A stretch of DNA of 64,000 bases from assembly GCA_900095095.1 (NCBI GenBank), contig FMBT01000148.1, positions 52,313 to 116,312 on the forward strand. Reading direction: 5' to 3'. Positions 22,075-32,742 of the stretch are shown here, one piece after another. Position 1 is the first letter of the stretch. Each line of letters begins with the position of its first letter. The DNA comes from Fragilariopsis cylindrus CCMP1102. Its lineage: Eukaryota > Bacillariophyta > Bacillariophyceae > Bacillariales > Bacillariaceae. The position numbers and the translations under genes are program-made. A model generated the notes under the pieces. The model ran no database searches and had not been told where the DNA came from. It saw only the letters and a program-made list of their open reading frames with translations.

Positions 22075-23692
22075 TAATTCTTCTTTTTGTCTATCAGAGA
22101 TCTTCTTTTCATTAGGATAGTATTATGAAGTTTCAACTATTCATTTTGGTAAAGAATTAATTGACTTTAGATGATGCTGATGATTTCTAACTTCTCTTTG
22201 TTTTTTTGTTGTTGTGAAATCGGCAAAAGACATTTCATAGAGAAGTAGAGGAATGTGGAAAGTATTGTTGTAGATAAGGAAAGAAAGAGCAATCGAGAGA
22301 GATCCAACCCTAACCACCCTGACCCTGGGCAAATTTGTAGATACTGTTATGATGGGTTACTGCTGCTCATGTTATTGAGATCAAGAACCATATATATAGC
22401 CAGATTGCTGCTAAATTAAATATGCGGACTAGCATCCTCATCCTTTTGTAGCTTCAACAATGCATGATACATGATGTTGTGCCAGGAGGGTTATTTGCAA
22501 AGTGGTTATGAGAATCCATGCATAGTATGCGAGTGAGTGTCCAAATAATTCAACAAATAGCAGTGCTGACCAGTATTGATCCAACCAAGCTACTACTACT
22601 CTAAGAGTGCAAGTAATAGTAAATGCTCATAGCCAAATCCAATGGACAAATCCAATGGATAGAATTTAACAACAACAACAACAACACACAAGTAAGTCTA
22701 CAACAACACACATAGTGAATCACATAGTAAGTCTATAACAACAGCACACAAAATCAGTCTACAACAACAACATCTTTATGAATACACTACTTTTGACTAC
22801 TGTTTACTAGTTCTGTTGTTCCTTTTCTTTCCCCTGTGCTGCCTTCTGGTAACCATATCAGCAGAGACTGTTGTACACAATCATAATAGGCTTTATACAA
22901 TCATTTCATCAGAAGAGGCTATCACACAACGGTTAGTATCAAACTGATGGATTCCATTATCAACACTGCTATAGGTATCATTGTGTATTGGTGTTTGCCA
23001 ACTCGTTTGTGGCTTATGAATATCTGGAATAGATGATTTAGTAATCTGAATGGTCAAAGATTCTGACATTGCAGACCATATCTGATCCCTATGTTCGTTA
23101 GGATCCTCGGATCCAAGATTACAGTCCTCGAATATTGTTTGTTCAGTTTTTGGACTAAATGTCAAATACATTTCTAGGTTCTCAGAGTTAGGATTATTCA
23201 CCAGTGATTCGGGATTTAAAACAATAGTACACAAAACTGAGGTGACACCTGCTCCAATAAGCAGCATGCAAATGGGCCCAGTTTGAGACCAGCAACAAAC
23301 TTGTCTGGCACAACATCATCCCTTGACCAATGGTAAAAGGTAGGGGTCATCCCAGTAACACACTGCTACCTCTGCTTTTGGTGAGCGCCTTCAGAATACT
23401 GTCTGTATCATCTTTCCTTGGGTGGCAGCATCAGCCTCCATGATGACAACGAACCTTTGGCTTATCTTTGGCGCTATAACTACTTGTACTCACCAATCAC
23501 TTTCATTGCCAAGACACATGAAAGTCTTGCCTCTTAGTTCCATTATGTAGATAAGAAAAACAGCAGCATCAAGAAAAGGTAGCAGTAAAATCCAATCAAT
23601 TTGATGCTAATTTATAGAATTCTTCTACATTGACTGATGCTATTGTTGCTATTGTTGTTGTTATCGTTTGTGTGTTTAACGTATATCTGGCA
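22075..23692. other. Long AT-rich stretch without a supported gene
   Basis: Contains CAA-rich and ACACA-rich low-complexity DNA near 22670-22780. A minus-strand frame at 22893-23267 is open for 124 codons but has no leader or domain, and its upstream region (to about 23530) is interrupted in all frames; it could be a decayed gene or element. A short hydrophilic start is taken up again by the next gene at 23693. Confidence 0.45.
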
Positions 23693-24643
23693 TGTCTAAA
23701 AATAAGAGGGGTGTAGCTTGTATCCGTGATTCACAGTTCACGTTTGAAACAAAATCTCAGGCACCAGCTGCATATTTTCCGACGACAAAAAAGAAAAGCT
23801 ATGCTACAATATTTCAAAGGAGTGGTACGACTTACAAGGAGTAGCAGGTCGTTCATCGAAAGCAAATCTAGCGGAAGAAATGGACGACAACGAATCTTTG
23901 ATGCTGCCGTCGAAATTGTATGCTAGTTACAAGGATCGATCAGAAGAAGAAAATATAGGCGAAGTAGATCATGAAAGTTTGTTACATGATATTCTCTCAT
24001 TACTTTCTACTCAGGAGATATCGTATCTAGTACTAAAGGTGGTAGTTTAGATTTCAACATCATCAACAGCAACAACATCAATAGCAATAGCATAGAATAG
24101 CAATAGTAACAACAATAACAACCAGTCCCAACAACACTATGATGAGGATGACATTGTAGCGTATTTCATGAAGATCATCACTGAAGATTCGTTACCATCT
24201 TCAGTTTTATTCAAATACAAGAATAATAACAAGAACAAGAACAATGACAATGACAATACCGGCAATGTGATCAAACACGGAGACGGCAAAGATATGACCT
24301 TTATTGGATGAATGGTCTATAGCCTTACGATACATCCATGATTTGCTACCTCATATCATCGATACTCCCTTTGAAATTCATTCCATCGCTAGTCAATCTA
24401 TATTATTTTCGTCGTCGTCGTCCGTCGTCGTCGTCGTCATTGGAGAAGACTCAACAGCAACGGCAACATCAGCCTCAACCTCAACTTCAACTTCACACTG
24501 GACATTATGTCTACTACTCTGTACAAAATCTTTACAACAATGTCCTTCACCGTTACAGAAACGATGGAGAAGATGGCAAAGTCTTGTATGTGAAACGTTA
24601 CGACTCTTTCAAGACAATTATAATGATCATCTAAACCAGTGCG

Positions 24644-24689
<46 letters not shown>

Positions 24690-26382
24690 GGGTGGCGGTA
24701 TCGGTGTGATAGTTTCTCTTTGGGTATATCACATCGTACCAGCATGTATTCATGTTATAAATCAACTTCCCATCAAGGATTCATATTACGTTGCAATTTT
24801 TTCTGGTATGGTAGGAATAACTACTTACGTTTTAGAAAGAATTTTGATGCAAGAATTATGCTATACTCACCACAAAAATCTACGTCTATCCACTAACAAC
24901 GACAGTAGAAAAAGTGATAATGAAAGAGATAATGCTGATCTCGACGGCACCAATAATAATAATAATACTACGTCTCAGTTTTCGAATTCATTATCAATTA
25001 TGTATGATACAATCCAAACAATCAGTACAACATTCTTTAATCGCTTTGATAATATCTTATGCTCTGGCAACGATGAGTTGACATCATTATGGATGGCTCC
25101 TTACTTACGATTGCAACCCAGTATAAAAGAAGATGATGAAGAAGAAGATAATAACAGTCGAGATAATGATGATGATGACATTAACTTTGTAATATACAAG
25201 GATAATATATCATGGTGGATGATTCATCACAACAACAATTGTAATGAACCACAGGAACGGATTGCAAATATGGATACTTCTATCAGTGGAGTAGGTCTTG
25301 CATTACTTGCGATGAAGGCTTTTCATTATAAGAAACGACCGATGGTGTACCATCCAAGATATATTTGGATCGTTTGGTTCCCTCATCTTATAGCATTGTT
25401 GAAGAAATCATCTGAAAGTTCTTCTTCTCCATCTGTTGTACTATTAGAAAATGAATCTATATCGTTTCTTCAATCACTTATTCAGATAATCCCAGAACAA
25501 TTTCTTGTGTTGGAAGAAGAAAGAAAGATATATGACGAATCAGATGCTTCTTCTTTAGAACTCTTTCATCTCCTATCGAATCGATTAACAGCTCGAATAT
25601 CAAAAACAACAACAACAAGCTTAACAGCAACAGAGGAGGAAGATGAAAACGAAGAAAAGGAGCATTCATCATTTTCATTATCATCATCTACTAATGATGA
25701 AGAAGTTGAATTCAAATTGCGTTCCCAGTATATCGTGGGTCTTATCAAGAATCTACTGGATCGGTTTACTACAATTAGTCGGGTACAAATTGTTGATAAA
25801 CTGACACAAAATAATAGTTCTATTCCGCCCGGTCTTCAAGCAAGATTTTTAGATTTACTTCGACCAATAATTATATTAATTTCTTCTTCTCAAGAGGATG
25901 ACGATGATGATGATGATGATGATAACGAAACCGATGATGAGGCATTACGTGTACTATTATGGAATCTTCTTATGTCAATTATTAATAATAATTTACTCAA
26001 AAAGTACTGGAATAAAACGGAACAAACTTTAATTAATGTGGATGATCTAATCAATTATGACGTTGAAATTACAATTGGGGCTATTACTATGATTCAAATG
26101 TGGTCATCATCAACAGTCAAGAAGAATGGAAGGAAATTTCTACCAGCTTATGATGATGAAGGGAATAATGATCGAAGTAAGTATAATAATAACAATGAAA
26201 ATAATATCAATATTGGTAACATTGGAGACGAGCTTCAAGGATTCTATAATGTATTGAAGAAACAACTAAATTACTGGTCAGAAAATAATGATACAAATAG
26301 TAATGTGGTGGTCCCCCACCACCACTATCGTCTGTTTCTACTTGATAGTGCTATCAGTCACACTATAAATACTATCTTTTAG
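23693..26382 (+). CDS. Large helical protein of unknown function, three frameshifts near the 5' end
   Basis: ATG 23693 begins MSKNKRGVACIRDSQF. The frame moves by one base near 23840, again near 24030-24100, and again near 24300, after which one frame runs unbroken for 692 codons. The main part is all-helical with hydrophobic spacing: ALRYIHDLLPHIIDTPFEIH, VSLWVYHIVPACIHVINQLP, VGLALLAMKAFHYKKRPMVY, SQYIVGLIKNLLDRF, PPGLQARFLDLLRPIIILIS, LRVLLWNLLMSIINNNLL. Poly-Ser (from an ATC run near 24647-24690), poly-Asn and Asp-rich loops separate the helices. The pattern resembles HEAT-like repeat scaffolds, with glomulin/ALF4-type regulators of cullin ligases or TTI-type cofactors as weak possibilities. 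No catalytic motif or membrane segment. The early frame changes all fit single missing bases. Confidence 0.5.
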
Positions 26383-26764
26383 AAGTAGACACAGCATAAC
26401 TTCTTTGCAGAAAGTGGGCGATAGTATAGATATTTGATTTTACAGTAGCCTACCTCTTTCACTAACTGTTGGATGAAATGATATAAAATTGGTTCACAAT
26501 AGTTTTGAGGCTTTTTGATTTGTGTTGTAGATAAATGAAGCTATTATGATTATTGTATTTGGACTGTAAAACTATAACAAATTAAATTGTTTTATTTAAC
26601 TCTTTTAAAAAGTGAGATATATAGAAATTTGATTTACCTCTTGCTCGCTGATGAATAAAATATAGAGTAGTTGTACATTTGATATGAGATTTTAATTGTA
26701 TCGAATATAAATGATGTTCATTATAATTATTAACTTTGAATTGCAGTAAAACTATAGTAACAAC
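26383..26764. other. AT-rich gap between convergent genes
   Basis: Only short open frames; nothing recognisable. Likely 3' UTRs of the helical protein and RPL11 genes. Confidence 0.6.
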
Positions 26765-27295
26765 TTAAATTGCTTGAGCAAGTACAACACCTTCAAATTT
26801 ATCTTGGAACCATTTGATGGCATCTTCCTTGGTAATTTTGTGACTGAAACCAATACGAGATCTTCGGATCTTTCTCTTAGCGACACGGGCACCCTTTCGT
26901 GTTAAGTTCACGAAGAAATCCATACCGTAAATTCCGGTGGTAGGATCGTATTTGATACCTAAATCGATATGTTCGTTAATACCGAATCCAAAGTTACCAG
27001 TCTCCGAAAAATTCTTTTGTAACAGTTCATATTCTTTGACCTTTAATCCACGTTCTAGAATTTCAAGTGCCTTTTCACCACGAACGGTAACATGGACAGC
27101 GATCTTTTCATTACGACGGATACCGAAGGAACGTAATGTGTATCGTGCCTTCGAGTAACATGGTTGTTGACCTGTCAATTGTTCTAACACACGGGCAGCA
27201 CGGGTTAATCTATCACCAGATTCACCAACACAACAATTCAAGATCAGTTTGTCGACCTTGATCTCCTTCATACAATTTTGTTTTGCTTCAGCCAT
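26765..27295 (-). CDS. RPL11: 60S ribosomal protein L11 (uL5)
   Basis: A complete 176-residue frame starting [20 protein letters not shown], then [60 protein letters not shown] and the C-terminal [17 protein letters not shown]. This is the eukaryotic uL5 protein that sits at the central protuberance of the large subunit, contacts 5S rRNA, and in animals also binds MDM2. The length equals the usual eukaryotic length. It has no intron and no frameshift. Codon use is more even and C-ending than in neighbouring disordered genes, as expected for a highly expressed gene. The upstream region toward 27999 is short and shared with a divergent membrane-protein gene. Confidence 0.98.
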   Translation of the reverse strand: MAEAKQNCMKEIKVDKLILNCCVGESGDRLTRAARVLEQLTGQQPCYSKARYTLRSFGIRRNEKIAVHVTVRGEKALEILERGLKVKEYELLQKNFSETGNFGFGINEHIDLGIKYDPTTGIYGMDFFVNLTRKGARVAKRKIRRSRIGFSHKITKEDAIKWFQDKFEGVVLAQAI

Positions 27296-27523
27296 TTTGA
27301 GATAATTTTCTTGGTGGGGTATATTGTAGGTTGATGATGATACTGTTGATGATCAATATGATGGTGATGCGATTGTTGAAAAAAATCGCGGGGTAACCGT
27401 TTTGATGAAACAAAATTTTAAAAAAGAGAGAAATAATCTGCGTATCTCTTAGTACTAATTCTACGTGATTAAACTTTAGTAAGAGAGTAGAGTTAGAGGT
27501 AGTATATAAAGTAATCATCATAC

Positions 27524-27804
27524 CTATGATACATACGGTACCAAAGTAAAATCAGATATTTTCGATCCACTCTGAATGTGCGCGCGGCGAGACTCATTAT
27601 TGAGCAAATTGAAAATTTGATCACGCAAAATTAATGCTAATTCTCCGTCCGATGATTTTTCATCAAAAACAAATTTGTTACCTATGACTGTAGTACTACT
27701 TCGTTGATGCGTTCTCCAAATCGCAGCGTGACGACTCGCCACCGAGATAAAAAGAAAAGACAAAAGGAGAAGTATCGCTTATTGTAGATGAGACGATCAG
27801 CCAT
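27524..27804 (-). CDS. Possible small secreted or membrane protein, one frameshift
   Basis: ATG at 27802-27804 gives MADRLIYNK; one missing base near 27775 leads into ILLLLSFLFISVASRHAA and then a polar 70-residue domain (GNKFVFDEKSSDGELALILR, DQIFNLLNNESRRAH) ending at 27524. The hydrophobic start followed by a polar body looks like a signal peptide. Without the shift there is no ATG for the longer frame. It lies between RPL11 and a divergent membrane protein. No family recognised; it could be chance. Confidence 0.35.
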
Positions 27805-27998
27805 TAAATTGAGAGTTCCTCTTTTTTCCATTTTTAATTTTAAAATCAACACGCCACGCCACAGCATTGTGGTAATTATTTTGTTTTGGGAAATTAATTG
27901 ATGCTTTGCTTACAAATACAAAAAAGTCATACATTATAAAAATTAAGCACCTCGTCATATTATTACTATCATCTATACAAAACATTGATATTGATACC

Positions 27999-29992
27999 AT
28001 GCTGAAATCATCCCCATTTGTCGCTATCTTGTTTGCTCTAACAGCATGGGCACTTCTTCCGAATGCTAATACTCACGCACAGAAGGTCGACGATGATCGC
28101 ACGAGTGCCATCGAGGACGATTACGAGCAGGAACAGCAGAAAATTGATGATGATCGTCTTGTCACAACGACCTCATCATTATTTGAAATGGTTCTTTACC
28201 CTACCCCGGAAGATTTTAACGCTGTAACAACCATCAACGTACAACAAACGATCAAGAATACGCTCTTACTATCATCTTCTATCACAACAGGTTTTGACTC
28301 TCTTGATAGTATCGTAATCGATATTCAACGAGTAGAATTGAAGGAAGATTACTATGATGGAATTCTCATTAGCAACAACAATAGTAACAACTCCACGTCC
28401 CTCGTCAAGGCCTCACTTATCGAGTTTGAAGTTACAATGTTTTTCGATGACGATGGTCCACAGGATACATCAACATCATCATCATCATCATCAGCATCAT
28501 CAACGTCTACTAGACTGCCAACTCAGTTTGCTATGGATAATCTGATCGTAAAAACTTTCTCCCAGCCTTCAACGAAATCTAGTTTTGTTGAATTTTTATC
28601 TTTAACGGGGGATGCATTACTTATCGGAATTGAAGACATTGATATTAATTTAGTCGGATATTCAAACTGCAATAACAGCGATAATTGTAATGATGATCAA
28701 ACCAAGGTCGAATCTACTTATTTGCTGTCAAATATTGACATTATTCTAATAATTGCATCATCATTTATTGTGATCGGTATTATCTGCATCTCTATTACTA
28801 ATTATAAGAAACAAGACGATTTTCAACAAATTGGATATAAAGATTCTTTCAACGGAAAAAGAAGGATCGAGGATGATACACCCACTGGAAGCAACAACAA
28901 CAGCAACAACGACAACAGCAAACCTGATGACGAGGATTCGAACCATAATACTACGTTCGAAGAAGGCATGGTTGGATCATTGGGACGAATGCTCCAAGTT
29001 GAAGGGAATATCATCGAAGCTGGCAGCCTCGAGAGTTCTATAGATAGTCAAGCTCTGATGGTATTATCTGCTATGGAAGCAGGTAGCGTTGAAAGTTCTG
29101 TAGACGGTCACACTCAGATCGTTGTAAATACTACAAATTCTCCCGTGATGTCATATGCTTCATCATCATCATCATCGTCGTCAACATCATCCTCTTCCTC
29201 TTCTAGTGGCTCTGGTTCTACATCTTCGAGCTCTTCAAAATCAACCTGTACTTCTTCGTCAGAAGAAAACTCGAGAATGTCGTCAATAAGAGAAGTCTCT
29301 ACTCCTTGTAAGAAGAGGAATATAGCGTAGATTCGAATTCGGTTGGAACTGATCAAGAAGGTCACGACCGTGATGATGAAACTGTTGTATCTACAAATAC
29401 TTCGAGTAGTCTCGCTTCTAAGCTTCTACGCCTTTTCGGTGCAGAATCTTCCGACTCAACGAACAAAGCCAATGTTACTCATTCTATTGCATCGGCACCT
29501 ACAATCCTGGAGCAAACCATCTCACGTTCAAAAAGTGAAAGTAAAGCGGGTGATGGGAAATCTACCAAGTCCGCTCGTTCTGCTTCGTCTGAATCGACTG
29601 TTGGTGACAAGAAGAATGATGTTTTGAATAGTTCCACTATGACTGAAACGGATGAGCAAGAATTCCGTACAAGTTGGCTTGAGTCAAAGAGAAAAGCCCT
29701 CGAAGATATTGATGAGGGAAATATTGAAGACGTATTCCGAATCGACGTCGAGCGGGATATTTCCCTAGAAGAGAACCGAACTCTTAGGAATAGTACTACG
29801 ACAAAGTCAGCAACACCATCTGTCTCGGAATGGATGAAGTCGATTCGCGTTGTTGGCTCTGCTTCGGAAACTTTACCATCAGTGGAGCATTCATCGATCG
29901 AGCCCAAGGAGTCATCCCAGCACGGGAAAGAAAACAACTCCATCGATCTTTCACTCGAAGGTTCTTTGGCAACATCACTAGTTGAAGTTTAG
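27999..29992 (+). CDS. Type I membrane protein with long disordered tail, one frameshift
   Basis: ATG 27999 gives MLKSSPFVAILFALTAWALL, a signal peptide, then an extracellular or lumenal domain of about 220 residues (MVLYPTPEDFNAVTTINVQQ, LDSIVIDIQRVELKEDYYDG) with Asn-linked glycosylation sites (NNS, NST) and a Cys pair near SNCNNSDNC. One transmembrane helix follows (IDIILIIASSFIVIGIICISI), then a disordered cytosolic tail rich in Ser, Asn and Asp with a repeat: EAGSLESSIDSQALMVLSAM / EAGSVESSVDGHTQIVV. The frame changes once near 29320 (TPCKKRNIA ends early; the frame one base back continues EEEYSVDSNSVG) and runs to 29992. No known family. Similar large Ser-rich membrane proteins are common in diatoms, but that is general knowledge, not a match. 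Confidence 0.6.
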
Positions 29993-30158
29993 ACGAAGTT
30001 TCTATAGCTTCAAAGAGCATGCTGTTATATTAAATGGCATGGCATCTTATATTCACAATAAAACAATAACGATGGACGAAATGAATTTTCTATATAATAA
30101 TAACAATGATAATAATAATAATATTTGATATTTATTGTACGAACTATTTGAAACTTAT

Positions 30159-31969
30159 TTATTTATTACCATTTTTCCTCCATGCATACGGTATGTTTGT
30201 ATAGTCAGCATTACCATTTTGATCTACGTTACCATCCATGGCTATTTTTAAGGTCTTGGCATCCACAGCGAGACTAAGATTCTTAAGTGTAGTAAGTTCG
30301 ACAAGGCCGGCATTCTTTGCTTTTTCAAAAACTGCTTTGCTACATTATTTCGTTCATCGCCCGTTGGCATCAAAAAACCCAAAGACCTGATTAGGGTAGA
30401 ATATGTAACACCATCCGCGTTTAACTCGTCATCCATTTCAATTGTCTTGAGTATAGCAAAGGCAATTTTTAAAGATTCTGTCTTTTGGTCAGCAGATCCT
30501 TGACATCTTGCACATGCATCGATCGCAGTATTGTACGTAATAGTCGTAGGACGGAGATGTTCGCTTTTTGTCTTTTTATATTCACCTCTCATTTCCATGA
30601 GTAATTTCAAAACACGTTTTGCCTTCAGTGGATCTCTGGCTCTTGACCAACATTGTATGGCGGCAGTATATGTCCTAGAATTGGGATTCTCTCCACATTT
30701 GGCCATTTCCTTCATGATTGCCTCCACCCGTTGAGGAGATTCCTCCGATTTTGTGCGAGACCATGCAGTAACGAGAGTTGTGTACGTACGGAAGTTAGGC
30801 TTATGACGTTGATTTCCAGTCTTTAAATGTAATTGTTTCAATTCTTCCAGAAGTTGTCCTGCGATTTTGGTTGTTTTGTAGGTGGCACAACGCGAATGTA
30901 CATCCATCACGCTAGTATATGTAGCCATGTCTGGTTGCCAATTGGTATCACCAGTTTCATCGAACCGTTTTTTGGTTTCCTGAAGGAGATCGTACGCCTC
31001 AGCAGCACATTTTGCAGCCTGGTCGTATCCTTCCTGATTATTTTGGCTAGTAAATTGAGCAGATTTCCTTGCATATGCGTGCAGAATAGCATTGATAGTT
31101 CGAATCGATGGGGTCACATCATTCGTCTTGCTGTCCTTGCTCAAATTTTCCATATGTCTGTATATTTGTAATACCTTCTCGAGGGAATTGTCTCGATTAC
31201 TGTTCGCCCATGCATCGATGAGAAGATTGTACGTATACGTATTTGGTTGGACCGTTTCAGCATCTCGCATTCGTTTTAGTAATCGTTCTACCGCCTCAGG
31301 TGCTTCTGGTACCCGACTTTTACTCCATGCATCCATCACAATATTATATGCCACCAAATCAGGTTCGGGATAGGCAAGTAAGAGAGATGTAGCACGCTTG
31401 GCGGCGTCGAGGGGTGTGTATACCTCGACTGTTAATTTACTATTTTTCGGAGTCTCCGGTAGGGTCTTGCGATTCCTGCGACTTCTCACTAGACTTTGGG
31501 TGCATTGACTCCAGGCATTGAGTGTCGACCGGAAGGAAATTATATCCGGTTGGAGATTTTTGTTATCCTTCTTGGCCTTCCGGACTTCAATCTCCCATAA
31601 ATCTTGACATTCAGCCGCCCGAATAATCACCGGTTCATGAAGTGAACCACATTTTTCCGCCATTTTTTCTAACGTCAAATTGAATTCTTTCAAACTTTTA
31701 AAAGAGGACGGTGCAGCAGATGGTGAAGCTGATTGTTTCAACGGTGACGTCGTGGAACGCAACGACGTCGTTTGTTGAGGGATTATCCCCGAATTATAAT
31801 TATTGCAAGTCCTACTAGTAGTTGTTACCGATGTGGAGGAATGTTGTGACAGGAATGCATCAGTGGTTTCACCACTACATACAAGTAAAATTAATAGACA
31901 TAACATTCCATGACGACTACTACGCCCTATCAGCCGTGGTCCCTGTTGTTCTTTGTCTTGCATCATCAT
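30159..31969 (-). CDS. Pentatricopeptide repeat (PPR) protein, plastid leader, one frameshift near the 3' end
   Basis: PPR proteins bind organelle RNA and act in its processing or stability. The N-terminus has a signal peptide (residues 21-36, MLCLLILLVCSGE) followed by TTDAFLSQ, an ASAFAP-like junction, so plastid import is expected. PPR units follow, for example PDLVAYNIVMDAWSKSRVPE, NTYTYNLLIDAWANSNRD, DMATYTSVMDVHSRCATYK, NFRTYTTLVTAWSRTKSEES, NSRTYTAAIQCWSRARDPL and TTITYNTAIDACARCQG, eight or more by eye. The long frame ends at 30248 in an unlike tail; adding one A to the run in TTGAAAAAGC near 30330 instead continues KAKNAGLVELTTLKNLSLAV to a stop at 30159-30161. The Ala/Trp pattern DAWS is typical of PPR proteins of algae. 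No C-terminal editing domain is present. Confidence 0.85.
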
Positions 31970-32742
31970 TATGTGTAGTTATCTCAAAAAGAATAAAAAA
32001 TTGTGTCGTCTTAGATTTGACGATTGAACAGAACCAGTGCAAGTTGTATGATGTTTGATGCGTGAATTAAAATAAAGCTGCTGCTATATTGTCTCTCAAG
32101 CACAGAAAATTGATCTCTTGTACAGTATATGATTGTTTGTACGATAGCCGATACACCCTGTTTCGAAAGGTGAGTGGAAGGGCGAATATTGGATGATTTG
32201 CTGTGGGTAAGGATGGAATGGATATTCTTGGTGTGTGTCAGTGCTTCTCGCCTTGCATGCAACATACAAAATAAAAATTTGACGAAAATTTTGTTGGTCC
32301 TCGTGGCAGTTTAGTTTCTTATGCGCTTGAAGTTGAAAGTGCGTACCGGTAGCGTGAAATCATAATATTATTGAATTATTATAGGTCCAAGTGAATTTTT
32401 GGCACCTCCTGTCCGTCACCACAGAGCTTTTTGAGACGTGTATCTTTTTCAATTTTGTTTTGATGGCTATTCGTTTTATTTACTGTTATTATTATTTGCT
32501 TCCTCGATCAAGAAGTAACTTCTTAGTATCACAGTATTGTTCAATGTCGACTTGAGTTCATTACAATAGAGATGTATTGTTATGGGCGTATTCATTCAAG
32601 ATAGAACAATCCAATGCTAATCTAATACAATTCAATCAACACTCCATTTTCCTTTTTGGCAACAGCGAGCAGCAGCACTGACTTCTTTCATCTGCCTTTA
32701 TTTGTACACGAAGGCAGAGTGCCATAGCATACCACGCGAAAA
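31970..32742. promoter_or_regulatory. Divergent upstream region of the PPR and NYN genes
   Basis: About 770 bases between two outward-facing start codons, both encoding predicted plastid proteins. AT-rich with no supported gene; the open frame at 32011-32265 has no features. No regulatory motif is claimed. Confidence 0.4.

Noticed and set aside
22893-23267. 124-codon minus-strand frame
   Set aside because: No domain or leader; the sequence upstream is interrupted in all frames. A decayed element remains possible but is not supported.
24437-24745. Poly-Met frame opposite the poly-Ser run
   Set aside because: It is the reverse strand of an ATC repeat inside a longer gene.
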